From Candidula unifasciata (taxonomy: Eukaryota; Mollusca; Gastropoda; Stylommatophora; Geomitridae): 64,000 nucleotides of DNA. Numbering within the stretch: position 1 is the first letter of the stretch; each line of letters starts with the position of its first letter. A program made the translations under genes and the position numbers. Shown piece after piece: positions 54,232 through 63,866 of the stretch. The stretch lies in the NCBI GenBank assembly GCA_905116865.2, contig CAJHNH020000494.1, positions 266,928 to 330,927 on the forward strand, given 5' to 3'. The notes beneath the pieces are model-generated. The model did not search any database. It was given only the letters and a program-made list of their open reading frames with translations, and had not been told where the DNA came from.

Positions 54232-55197
54232 ATGGCAGAACAGGGAACAGTAGAAGCCCAGTTCAGCAGAGTTTTAGGAGAAGTCAGCAAGGCTGTCTCC
54301 AGATTAGATTGTAGCGTTCGGAGACAGGGAATAACAGGGGTTATTGAACCTTTCAGGGGAGACACAAAAAAGTTTAAAAAGTGGGTAAACGAGATAGAAA
54401 AGTATGCTTTCCTTTCAGGTGCGACAAGTTTCGACATCAAACGTTTAGCATACCAGATGAGTTCTTCCCCGGTTTCAGAACACATAAGAAGAAGATTAGA
54501 GCAGAATGAAGAAGAAACATGGGAAGAACTGAAAAGAGACTTAGCACAAAATTTCAGCGATGTCACAGACAGACAGATGGCCTTTTCCCTCTTACGACAG
54601 ATCAAACAGGGCAAAGATGAGAGCGTACAGAATTATTCGCAGAGAATACAGAGTCTCGCGCAAGATGCATTTCTTAAAGAAGAGATACAATCACAACAAA
54701 CTCAGCTTATTTTAGTTTCAGTCTTCAGTGACAGTTTAAGGGACTGTTCACAAAAACTTCGTTTATTGCGTTCTGGGCCAACAACTCTAGAACAGGCAGT
54801 AGCCATAACTCTTAAAGAAGAGAGTTTAAGACGAAAAGTGTTCCTTCAAACTGGACGAAGAACAGAAGAAGAAGAAGATATTAGGTTGACGGAACCCATG
54901 GACATATCACATTTTAGACCACACAGAGAAAGACACACAAATGAGAGACACAGACACTCTAACATACAGGCAGTGCAACACACTTTAACGTGTTATAACT
55001 GTTCAGGTCCCCATAAAGTCCGATTTTGCCCGGCAGGTAACCGACCCACAACACAGCCGATAAACCGACCGCTCGTTAACACAGATTTCAGAGGTGAAAG
55101 GTCGTGGCAGGTCAGTCGCAGAAGTCAGGGACTTAACACACAAAATAACGGCGGCTGGAGAAACCATTATTCGGGAAACGCGCAATCCGCTCGCTGA
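54232..55197 (+). CDS. gag: Gypsy Gag polyprotein
   Basis: A 321-residue ORF whose ATG at 54232 is the first in frame after the leader. Residues about 38-200 (FRGDTKKFKKWVNEIEKY to the LEQAVAITLKEESLRRK helix) match the retrotransposon Gag capsid-type domain of Ty3/Gypsy elements, which assembles the particle around the RNA. Near the C-terminus there is one zinc knuckle, C254-x2-C257-x3-H261-x4-C266. That is one residue shorter between the second Cys and the His than the usual CCHC knuckle. The tail is basic and Asn/Gln/Arg-rich. The last 25 codons overlap pol in the -1 frame and contain the GGGAAAC slip site. Expressed from LTR-driven RNA in the cytoplasm. Confidence 0.9.
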   Translation: MAEQGTVEAQFSRVLGEVSKAVSRLDCSVRRQGITGVIEPFRGDTKKFKKWVNEIEKYAFLSGATSFDIKRLAYQMSSSPVSEHIRRRLEQNEEETWEELKRDLAQNFSDVTDRQMAFSLLRQIKQGKDESVQNYSQRIQSLAQDAFLKEEIQSQQTQLILVSVFSDSLRDCSQKLRLLRSGPTTLEQAVAITLKEESLRRKVFLQTGRRTEEEEDIRLTEPMDISHFRPHRERHTNERHRHSNIQAVQHTLTCYNCSGPHKVRFCPAGNRPTTQPINRPLVNTDFRGERSWQVSRRSQGLNTQNNGGWRNHYSGNAQSAR

Positions 55198-58100
55198 CCG
55201 GGGCACAGCTGAGCGACGGACGAGACATAGCCTCTAAAAGTTCAGTAAGACACAAGAGAGATAACGAAATAAATAGGCAGAAGAGAGTTACAAACCATAG
55301 ACAGATTAATGCATCAGGCAGCCCGTGTTGCTGTTTAATAGAAATCAACAATAATAAGTTTAATAGTCTGGTGGATTCAGGAGCAGATTTGTCACTTCTA
55401 AATTACTCGGTATTTAAGAGGATTAGAGGTAGTATAGAGTTACATCACACAAAAGAGAACTTACAGTCTGTCACCGGAGCCAGCCTATCAGTTTTAGGTA
55501 AAGCCATGATTCCGTTTTCCATCGGTGGAATACATCTGACACATCCTTTTATCATAGTAAAAACAATGAACCGTCATTTAATTATAGGACGGGACATATT
55601 AGTTAAACATGGCATAAGGCTATATTTTGACCTTAAAAAGCTTAGAATTAGAGATAGGTACGTAGATCTTAGAGATGACATTCACGTTGCTTCGGTGGTA
55701 CGTGCTAAACAAACAGTCATCCTAAAACCTAATTCAATCAACGTAGTGATGTCGGGTTTAAAAAGAAACCCATATTTCCTGCCAGGTCAAACTATTCGAA
55801 CAACAACAGCGCTTCAGGAAGCACTGTTAAACGAACCGTGCTTATCAACTACAGATGGCATTGTAACGTTAGGTAAAAGACTTTGTTTTCCGGTCCTTAT
55901 CACAAACGCGACAGGGAAAACCGTAAAATTGAAGAAAGGAAATATTGTAGCTAACGTAGATAGAGATATTCTAGAGGTAAATAGTTCAACGGGAGAGGCA
56001 CCGAGAGGAAGGAATAGCTATAAAATAGCAACTGTTACTACACATAAAGTCGATGCTAATCGATTTACCGGTTTCTCCGGTAGGCGAAGATATGATAACG
56101 AGAGATCACACTACAATATAGATAAGCAGAGTTTCAGACCACAGAGACCGAATTCATACCATGACAATCAGAGTCAACTGAGGTCATGTGTACGAAATGG
56201 AGGTGGGCAAAATATTAATTTTAACAGAGCTGCGCGGTTACAAAAATTAGAAAATAATCGGAATATCAGATCTCAGGAACGGCGGTATAACTGTGATAAC
56301 AGATCCCAGAATATGAGTAGGGGAGAAGATGTTTATGAAGGTAAGAGGTCAAATCCGGTCAGAACAGCGGAAGTGCTAAAACAGTTACAGGCAGAACCCC
56401 AACACAGAAATATTTTGGAATCGTTTATAGTTAAAAACGAAGACGTCTTTGCACTGACAGATATAGAGTTAGGGAGGACACAATCTGTGCAGATGGAACT
56501 GGATACAGGGGAGCATAAACCCATTTGTTTAAGACCGTATAGAACACCGCTCAAAGATAGAGAAATAGTGGAAAAAGCTATACATGAAATGCTGCAGGCT
56601 GGCATTATTGAACGATCGTTGTCCTCATGGTCCTCGCCAATAGTTATAGTAAAGAAAAAGGACGGCACACACAGATTCTGCTGCGACTACCGAGCACTAA
56701 ATAAAATAACTAAGAATATTTCGTACCCCATGCCAGTCGTGGATGATATTTTAGGGCTGCTGAACAAGTCGACATATTTTACGACCCTAGACGCGAGGTC
56801 GGGTTTTTGGAGCATTCCTATGTCCGAGGATGCCAGCGACAAGAGCACTTTTAGCACTCATCTGGGAAGTTTCCGCTGGCTCCGAATGCCATTTGGTCTA
56901 CGCAATAGCCCTCCAGTGTACATGCGGCTCGTAGATCAGGTACTTAACGGTCTACAAAAATTCGCATTAGCATACGTCGACGACATATTAGTATTTTCAT
57001 CAGGATCCGTCGAAGACCACTTAGAACATGTTGAACGGGTGTTTGACAGGCTTAGGGAACACGACGTCAAACTAAAGCTCAACAAATGCAACTTTCTCAA
57101 GACCGAGACCAAGTATCTTGGCTTCGTAATTAATAGACAAGGGATACAACCCGATCAAGAAAAAGTGAAAGCAATACAGGAGTTACCACACCCCACAAAC
57201 GTAAAGGAAGTACGAGGATTTATTGGAATGTGCGGATACTACAGACGATTCATACCAAATTTCTCGCAGATAGCGGAACCGATGATTAACCTCACCCAAA
57301 AATACGCTAGATTTAGGTGGACAGATGAATGCCAGGCCGCCTTTGACTTTCTTAAAGAAAGCTTAAAAGTAATACCCCTTCTAGCTCACCCAGACACAGA
57401 TAAGGAGATGGTCTTGTATACAGACGCCTCGGACATTGCTATAGGGGCCTGCCTAACAATACCGATGAGTGAAGGGGAGGCTGAGATTATACCAGGAATA
57501 AAGAATGAAAAACCTATTTATTTTCTATCCCATAAGCTTAGCAAAAGCCAGAGGAAATGGCCCGTTATTGTAAAAGAGGCGTTCGCTATCCACTATGCCC
57601 TGGAAAAGCTTAACTATTACTTACACAATGCCCGTTTTGTGATCAAAACTGATCACATGCCACTTAAAGGTTTGCTAGAGTCTCCCATACAAAACAGGAA
57701 AATACAAACGTGGGCGCTCAATATACAAGCGTATAACGCTAGGATTGAGTACATTCCAGGAACAACGAATACTATAGCTGATTTATTATCAAGAGTTCCC
57801 TACAAGGACAGTCCAGATGAGACGGATGTTGGAGATCCAGACATAAACGACCACACGTGGGAAATACATGCTATCAATACAAACAGATTAGAGGGACAAG
57901 GTATTAGAGACGAACAGGACGAAACAGGAGAAATCCATGAGGAGACAGGGAGTGACCTTATGGGTTTTGACATGAAAATTGAACAGGAAAAAGACGAAGA
58001 AATAAGAAGTATAATAGAGGAATTAAAAACAAACAAAACGTATAAGAAAAATAAAAAATGTCTGATCCTACCAGAGGATGGACAGTTATATTATATAACA

Positions 58101-59048
58101 AATAAGGAAGATGACCCGATTTTAAGGAAATATATCCCCAGGCATCTATACTTGAGAGTGCTGAACCAGTATCATAATGACAATGGCCACTTGGGAATAG
58201 ATCGCACTTACGATGCTATTAGAACGAAATATTATTTTCCAGATCTATACCGCAGGGTATACGAGCATGTGAGTAATTGTGAAACTTGCAAACTGAGGAA
58301 TATGAAGGCCATTAAATGTCCCATGCAGGAACCAGACCAGTCCCTGTTCCCCATGCAAAAGATTAGCTTAGATATTTCAGGACCACACCCTAGAACCTTA
58401 TCTGGTAACAGGTATATTCTACACATTGTCGACTACTATAGTTCCTGGCCAGAGGCGTACCCAATACCGGATAAGACAACAGATACCGTAATAAGACTCT
58501 TTCTTCAGGAATTCGTGTCGCGATTTGGTACTTGTCAAGTTCTAATCTCAGACAATGGCGGTGAATTTGCTTCTCACAAATTTGAGAAAGTAATGAAGGA
58601 GATGAATATTAAACATATTAAAACTTCAATTTACCACCCAAATAGTAATGGCAAGAATGAACGCCAACATCGCACCATTTATGATATTATTGCAAAACAC
58701 GTACATGACAACAAGAGAGACTGGGATCTTTATTTAAATCAAGCGTTAGGTGCCATACGAACAAATATAAATGAGAGCACCAAACATTCACCATATTTTT
58801 TACTGCACGGTCGACAGCCATTACTACCACTTGATAACTTGCTTAAACCCCGAAGAAAGTACATGGGTGAAGATTTTCATGAGATAGTATTACAGGAAAT
58901 GCATAAGGCTCACGTGAAAGTACGGAGGAATGTTAAAAAGGCGTTTGACAAACGTAAACAGTACGGAGACAAAAATGTTGTTTTAGCAGAGTTTAATGTC
59001 GGAGATAACGTATTTTTTCCAAAAACACGTCAAAGAATCAAAGTTTGA
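55149..59048 (+). CDS. pol: Gypsy Pol: protease, RT, RNase H, integrase
   Basis: The frame is open from 55149, just after an in-frame stop, and has no initiator of its own. It is expected to be made by -1 frameshift from gag. The domains in order are: retropepsin (LVDSGADLS around 55368); RT with LDARSGFW and YVDD (56973-56984); RNase H (YTDASD near 57417, TDH near 57648); integrase zinc finger H-x4-H-x29-C-x2-C (58173-58289); and the integrase core Asp 58371, Asp 58551 and Glu 58659 with 35 residues between the last two. All catalytic residues I can identify are present. The frame ends early at 59046-59048, inside the integrase C-terminal region. A shifted frame takes up the sequence afterwards, so this copy has a frame break there. 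A GTG at 55371 is inside the protease motif and is not a start. Confidence 0.92.
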   Translation, partial: RRLEKPLFGKRAIRSLTGAQLSDGRDIASKSSVRHKRDNEINRQKRVTNHRQINASGSPCCCLIEINNNKFNSLVDSGADLSLLNYSVFKRIRGSIELHHTKENLQSVTGASLSVLGKAMIPFSIGGIHLTHPFIIVKTMNRHLIIGRDILVKHGIRLYFDLKKLRIRDRYVDLRDDIHVASVVRAKQTVILKPNSINVVMSGLKRNPYFLPGQTIRTTTALQEALLNEPCLSTTDGIVTLGKRLCFPVLITNATGKTVKLKKGNIVANVDRDILEVNSSTGEAPRGRNSYKIATVTTHKVDANRFTGFSGRRRYDNERSHYNIDKQSFRPQRPNSYHDNQSQLRSCVRNGGGQNINFNRAARLQKLENNRNIRSQERRYNCDNRSQNMSRGEDVYEGKRSNPVRTAEVLKQLQAEPQHRNILESFIVKNEDVFALTDIELGRTQSVQMELDTGEHKPICLRPYRTPLKDREIVEKAIHEMLQAGIIERSLSSWSSPIVIVKKKDGTHRFCCDYRALNKITKNISYPMPVVDDILGLLNKSTYFTTLDARSGFWSIPMSEDASDKSTFSTHLGSFRWLRMPFGLRNSPPVYMRLVDQVLNGLQKFALAYVDDILVFSSGSVEDHLEHVERVFDRLREHDVKLKLNKCNFLKTETKYLGFVINRQGIQPDQEKVKAIQELPHPTNVKEVRGFIGMCGYYRRFIPNFSQIAEPMINLTQKYARFRWTDECQAAFDFLKESLKVIPLLAHPDTDKEMVLYTDASDIAIGACLTIPMSEGEAEIIPGIKNEKPIYFLSHKLSKSQRKWPVIVKEAFAIHYALEKLNYYLHNARFVIKTDHMPLKGLLESPIQNRKIQTWALNIQAYNARIEYIPGTTNTIADLLSRVPYKDSPDETDVGDPDINDHTWEIHAINTNRLEGQGIRDEQDETGEIHEETGSDLMGFDMKIEQEKDEEIRSIIEELKTNKTYKKNKKCLILPEDGQLYYITNKEDDPILRKYIPRHLYLRVLNQYHNDNGHLGIDRTYDAIRTKYYFPDLYRRVYEHVSNCETCKLRNMKAIKCPMQEPDQSLFPMQKISLDISGPHPRTLSGNRYILHIVDYYSSWPEAYPIPDKTTDTVIRLFLQEFVSRFGTCQVLISDNGGEFASHKFEKVMKEMNIKHIKTSIYHPNSNGKNERQHRTIYDIIAKHVHDNKRDWDLYLNQALGAIRTNINESTKHSPYFLLHGRQPLLPLDNLLKPRRKYMGEDFHEIVLQEMHKAHVKVRRNVKKAFDKRKQYGDKNVVLAEFNVGDNVFFPKTRQRIKV
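55173..55220 (+). promoter_or_regulatory. -1 ribosomal frameshift signal between gag and pol
   Basis: The heptamer G GGA AAC (55173-55179) lies in the gag frame in the X XXY YYZ phase, 15 bases before the gag stop. Six bases later a stem can form: 55186-55195 pairs with 55212-55220 (nine pairs, one bulged C, 16-base loop). Slip sequence, spacer and stem fit the classical retroviral -1 signal. The pol frame is open from 55149, so a slip here passes into pol. Confidence 0.82.
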
Positions 59049-59058
59049 CAACCAGTGA

Positions 59059-59847
59059 ACGGCCGGATACTTCGTGTTAGAACGTCTAGGGCCGGTAACC
59101 TACCTTATTAAAAACCAACTAACAGGACACACCGCCCGAGTTCATGTCGGTCATCTTAAATACAATGACACGCTAAACACAGAGTGTCCGCAACAGGTAG
59201 AACAGGATACACACAGGAGAACTACTTTAGCATGTCCGCCAGAGACTGACACTGACAGTCAAATGAGTACCGAAAACGAAAGTGACATAGCAAACAAGGG
59301 AACATGCACAGAGGGACACGTAACGACTGCGGAGGTAGAACCGGCACCGACTAACAGGTCGGAGAGTGAGGAGGGTTCAACAGTTAATGAGTCAGATATC
59401 GCCGATTTTACAGACGCCCCGTTTAGGCATACTAGAGCAGCAACGAAAAGAAACATTAACATAGAAGAAGAAAAAGAAATTAGGCGAGCGTGTAAAGAAC
59501 GCTCCGCTTCATCTAGCGAAGGAAACCTGCCGATTTTTGAAAGACAGAAAATTATGTCAGAGAGAGAACGTAGGGCATTATTACTTGAGGCGGAGTCTAC
59601 TGAAGCGTCAGAAAGCTCAGAGAAGATGAAAAGCGACACAGATAGTTGTGGAAACGCAGGCGATTATGAAACAGATCAGGACATGGCCGAGCCCAGAAGA
59701 GGAAAGAGAAACCGAAAGCAAACGTCATCCAGTCAGGATGACTGCAACCCACCACATAAAAAGAGGGAGGCAAAAGTGAGTTCCATACATACACGCAGAA
59801 AAATGAAAGAGGGAAGACTAACGTTTCAGTGGTCTTTGGATTGTTAG
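59059..59847 (+). CDS. Gypsy Pol C-terminal segment, separated by a frame break
   Basis: The open frame continues the integrase C-terminus (VLERLGPVTYLI, then GHTARVHVGHLKYND), which corresponds to the GPY/F module that closes Gypsy integrases. It is in a different frame from pol, and a TGA at 59056-59058 lies just upstream within the module, so two lesions separate it from pol. After about residue 40 it runs into a 200-residue Glu/Ser/Thr-rich and finally Lys/Arg-rich tail with no known domain. No start codon of its own is convincing (GTG at 59074 is internal). Confidence 0.75.
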   Translation, partial: TAGYFVLERLGPVTYLIKNQLTGHTARVHVGHLKYNDTLNTECPQQVEQDTHRRTTLACPPETDTDSQMSTENESDIANKGTCTEGHVTTAEVEPAPTNRSESEEGSTVNESDIADFTDAPFRHTRAATKRNINIEEEKEIRRACKERSASSSEGNLPIFERQKIMSERERRALLLEAESTEASESSEKMKSDTDSCGNAGDYETDQDMAEPRRGKRNRKQTSSSQDDCNPPHKKREAKVSSIHTRRKMKEGRLTFQWSLDC

Positions 59848-60380
59848 GATAACACACGTGGTAGACAAAACGCTCACAATATTAAAAATCGCGAAACTAG
59901 AAATTCAGCACAATAGAGAGAAGCTTAATCGCTTAGGAGATTTGATGACCTACAAGCTACAGTACAGCAACGAAAACGATTAACATATTAAAAAACTGAA
60001 ATCATAACACTTAATAAATTTACCAGGACGTATATTATTTACATTCCGTCCTCGATAAAAGTAAAGAATTAGTAGATAGAGTTCAACAAGCAGTAGACAA
60101 ATTATGGAAGAAATTAAATTTTGCCGTCACCGGAAAATTCACAACCAGTTTGCTAATGCCGAGTGAACTTAAACAGTTGCTGCTGATTATCAAACAGATT
60201 TTACCCGAAACATTAGATCTAACCCTAGATGTCGATGTCAGCCTAGTACAATATTATACATCTCTAGTCTGTGATACTGTGATCACAAGGGATCACCTTG
60301 AAATGGTTGTTGAGATACCTTTAGTAGAGAGACGACCAAAATTTTAGTTATATAGCGTACATAACATTCCCGTACCCATG
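59822..60380 (+). pseudogene. Decayed env-like (F-type fusion protein) remnant
   Basis: Two frames carry it. At 59822-59983 there is a helical stretch with THVVDKTLTILK. At 60018-60347 a frame runs through SLLMPSELKQLLLIIKQILP, then VQYYTSLVCDTVI, then MVVEIPLVERRPKF. A stop follows, then LYSVHNIPVP in the same frame. This order (long helix, P-S-x-L, LP, YY, (I/V)xIPL, F-x-LY, (I/L)PVP) is the pattern of the fusion subunit of errantivirus/baculovirus F-type envelope proteins. The receptor side, fusion peptide, cysteine-rich part and membrane anchor are not recognisable. Stops and a frame change make it non-functional. Confidence 0.6.
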
Positions 60381-61626
60381 AAAATTCAGCAAGAATCAGG
60401 TACCCCCCCTCCCCCCTCCCTTTCCCCATGACTGACTGAAATGGGATCGTTCGTAAAATGGTTCAATAAATGTGGGATTGTAGGGTGTATAACAAGTAAT
60501 TAGTTTCATTCATTACAATGTACGTACGCTACATTGCTGTGTACAGAGGTACCGCGCTCGCTACATATATTCTGTTGTTGTGTCTACATGTCATTTGTCC
60601 GACAATATTAAATATATATCGTTGTTTTGTCCTTTCCATTTAATATTTACATGCGGTTTTGCACTATGAACGTTTTTCTATCGTATTGTACTCTCTCGGA
60701 CAAGTGAAAATCCACACGTTCGGTTGTGGGTGAAGATTACAATACCTACATGTTTTATGTTCGCTAAGAGAGTTACTGGCCACAAAACCTCTCTTATACA
60801 TTCTGTCAGAATGATGACTGATTTGAGTTTAACCAGACTTTACTGAGGTACACAGTTAGAAACGTACTTGGCGATAAGCCAGTCCAAAGCATGACATGAT
60901 TGGTAACTGAATATAGGCCGGCAATTTCTTTACAGAAGATGCGATATGCATTAAACAGAGGAAGCAACCTCTTAGGGAAGCAACAATAAACCCTGTGGAT
61001 TATCACAGTAGATAAATGCCTGTAAATACAGGTGGTGGCATTGTACATTCGACTTGAGGAAATGCTACTATTGTTCCCGAGAAATTTCTCTCCAAATAAT
61101 ATACCTAACGGTATAAGAATTATTTATACTCTGTAAAGGTTATACCTTATTATTCAATCTATGTTGACTTTCTCAGAGATTCTGTTTTCATCCTTTCTTG
61201 GGGAGATGACATTTTCGAGTTTTATTTTATTGATAACTGGGGATACATGGCATGTCATTTCTTGTATACAATGTTTTCAGGTTTGAGTTTATAAAGGAGG
61301 AATACAGATACTATTCCTTTATACTTTAGACAACTCCGCACATTCATTAGGGATACCAGTGAATAAGAGGTCGTTATGCTAATACAACGAGGGAGTTGTA
61401 TTGTTTTTTTTTTTTATGTCTTTAGAATTATTGACTATTAGTTATTGTATGCATGTCACGTTTTCATTATACTGCATGAATTTTATGATGTTACATGTTA
61501 TGTTGTATGCTTTCATTACGTGGCTAGATGTTCACATAAGGTTTAGTTAGGTAGCGGGTATAATTAGAGTAGTTTTTATAAAATTGAAGATAGGAAACAA
61601 TTTTGTTAAAAAGTGTGAAGGGCGAA
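60381..61626 (+). other. Non-coding 3' region of the Gypsy element
   Basis: AT-rich, with no open frame that resembles a viral protein. An 80-codon minus frame (60806-61048) has no recognised motif. The purine-rich GTGAAGGGCGAA just before 61627 is a weak candidate polypurine tract. Confidence 0.5.
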
Positions 61627-62378
61627 TGTAACGAAATATAGGCAGAAAAGGGGTTAAATGAACAAGCATACATTTCAGACCACCACACAGCGTACTAATC
61701 CATCACTGTGTGAAATGACAGAAATAGGTGATTAGAAAGCCATGGCCTAGCCAGCTATGCAGAACACACCGCCATGACATCTGACAGTGAGGGATGAAAC
61801 ATTCGACGAGTGCCCGTGAACTGTGACCAGCGGATGAGATACGTTCATCCAGACGTGACCACCAAAGACAGGTGACAGAGAAGTGATGGAGAAGGTACGC
61901 CAGGAGGAGCGGGAAAGCGGGAATAAAGTCAGAGCCAGGGGCTTGAGAAGTTAGTTAGCCCCGGGACCGCTTGAGAGGTTAGTTAGTCCCGGAACCGCTG
62001 GAGAGGACAGTTAGCCACGGAACCGCTTGATAGGACAGGTTAGGGCTGAACCGCTGGAAAGACCGGTTAGGAGAAAACTAGTGATTTACTTCGTTTAGAA
62101 GGTATATGTTAAACTTGGAGTTTAGCTAGAACAGTGGTTAAGGAACTCGTAGAGAGTCATACGAATAGCCTGTATCCAGATAATACAGTGTTCATATACT
62201 ATTGAATTTATAAAGCCTCTATGACTGGAATATTGTAAATAAACAGCTCTTGTGTAATTGTTACATCACTGGCCTTGTTCTTGAGTACGATTGAAGAGAG
62301 ATACGAACTATATTCATTCACTTGGCCGACTTAGGCACATCTATTTCTTGGGGGATGTATAGGCACGACTGTGCCACA
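61627..62378 (+). repeat. 3' LTR of the Gypsy element
   Basis: It matches the 5' LTR base for base along all the stretches compared, except for a one-base loss and one change beside the terminal GTGCCACA. The U3 28-bp repeats lie at 61942-62071. Confidence 0.93.
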
Positions 62379-62652
62379 TTTTCCATTACAACGGATGTTA
62401 TTCCACAGCGCAGAATTTCTTATCAGAACAGCACGTCACCTTCCGAAAGCTCGAAAAAATAACGAACTTCATAGCACCTGCGACGACACCAAGGACCACC
62501 CAAATACTCGCTAAATGAATACCTGAATCCGATAGTCATTCCACGTTGTCTGTCTTTAAAACTTGAACACTCGCAGTCTGCACATGTTGTGTCAGTTCGG
62601 CCCAACGCCAGCTTTCAACCAATGATGAAAATTTTACGCTTTAGTCGAACAG

Positions 62653-63640
62653 GTAAAGTACAATAAGTAAAGATGCCTTTTCACGCCTCTATGTGTATCG
62701 GGCACATGGGAAGAGCGCCCATATTTTTACAGACCATCGGCACTAGGTGGGTTGCACTATGAGTTTAACCCCCCAACCCATTCCCACAGAGAGCACTTGA
62801 GTTCGTTGCCCAACATGACACAACAATTCTTATCGCCGATCATTTGGATCTCAAAGCGTGAGCTGGACGGTCCGGTTATATGGTATTTACGTACACCGGA
62901 GCTTAGCTATCAACACAACCCGATCACATAATAACAAATGACGACTGGACCCGCTTAAGACTCCACACAAACTCTCACACACATATCCATTACATGACTA
63001 ACCCGTTCATATTACAGGAAGACAACTATAAGACCACTATGGTCACACGCGAAAATTTTCACATCTCGGAACTATTCACATTCAAAAACTGTTTTCAGTA
63101 CTTTTTGGCAAAATTAAAATACTCAAAATTTTAAAACAATAAATGGTGGCCGAAAGGTCGTTTGTGTTTGGAAGCTCGCTCTCCTTCGAGATACGCCTAG
63201 CCAGATCAAAGGGAGACAGAACAAAAAGGAAACACCAAGAATGAAGAAGGAAGACATGCACCAGTGACATCAGGACGAGCGGTTTGATTCGGATGAAAAC
63301 ATTAAGCCAGAAATGGCACAAACACCAGTATTCAGTCACGAAAGTGACGCAAATAACCCAGACCACAAATATAGGCGGAGACTGTTAGCAGTCTAGGCTA
63401 GCTAGCAGCAGTCTGAACGTGGTCGAGCTTTTATTTTTTTTTTCTCAAAGGGACTTGGACTTGGACTAGGTGGGTAATGTGGTCAGCATTACGCCGGCTG
63501 TCTTTACTTCCCCAGGCTGGGTCGACCTGCGACGCCACATACCATGATAAAAAAAATCCACGCAGCCAGCAGTGGGTTTTAATCGCAGTACGTTGGAAAT
63601 ACGAGTCCGACTCGCAACGCCTAAGCCACGGACGCTGCGG
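62653..63640 (-). mobile_element. tRNA-derived SINE, family C, split by a LINE 3' end
   Basis: The tail half is at 62653-62752 and the head half at 63465-63640 (right end GCAACGCCTAAGCCACGGACGC). An 11-bp duplication TAGTCGAACAG flanks the whole (62642-62652 and 63641-63651). Within it lies the family J insertion, bordered by its own 11-bp duplication. Confidence 0.85.
62753..63464 (+). mobile_element. 5'-truncated LINE-like 3' end (family J)
   Basis: 712 bp inserted into a family C SINE with an exact duplication ACTAGGTGGGT (62742-62752 and 63465-63475). It ends in a T-run, CTCAAA, and two GGACTT units. Its last 100 bp match 117-480 at the left end of the window. No clear protein domain is present; the 94-codon minus frame at 63082-63366 is not supported. 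Confidence 0.78.
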
Positions 63641-63651
63641 TAGTCGAACAG

Positions 63652-63866
63652 TAAAAAGTAAAAAGTAAAGGACCCTTTTACACGCCCTTAGGCGTATAGG
63701 GCATATAGGGCTAGACCTAAATGTTTAGAGACTAATCGGCACAAGATAGGTGATGTAGTCAGCATCAAGCCGGCCGCCTTTACTTCCCGGGACTGCAGCC
63801 GGTACCCACTCAAGGCTGGGTCGACCTGGGAGCCAAAGTCATTGTTTGAAAAAAAGTCCGGTTCCG
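63652..63866 (-). mobile_element. SINE family B copy at the same target as the family C SINE
   Basis: The tail side GTAAAAAGTAAAGGACCC is at the left. The body follows (AGGGCATATAGGGCTAGACC, GGCACAAGATAGGTGATG, GCTGGGTCGACCTGGGAGCC). The tRNA-like head is missing. It is bounded by the same 11-mer TAGTCGAACAG at 63641-63651 and 63867-63877. Confidence 0.85.

Larger units (their letters stand above)
52678..62378 (+). mobile_element. Ty3/Gypsy-type LTR retrotransposon with env remnant
   Basis: A 9.7-kb element with LTRs of 753 and 752 bp that differ only at the very end as far as I can see. It is flanked by the exact duplication TTTTC (52673-52677 and 62379-62383). The order is leader with a 49-bp tandem repeat, gag, a -1 frameshift site, pol (protease, RT, RNase H, integrase), a frame-broken pol C-terminus with a charged tail, a decayed env-like segment, about 1.2 kb of non-coding DNA, and the 3' LTR. 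Domain order PR-RT-RH-IN marks Ty3/Gypsy (Metaviridae). The frameshift and the env trace are like the errantivirus-type, env-bearing lineages. The broken pol end suggests this copy cannot move by its own products. Confidence 0.93.

Noticed and set aside
55371..55373. GTG as start of pol
   Set aside because: The frame is open well upstream and this codon is inside the protease motif; frameshifting from gag explains expression better.
54232..59847. Captured host gene or exogenous virus
   Set aside because: Exact LTRs, the target duplication and Ty3/Gypsy domain order identify an integrated retrotransposon.
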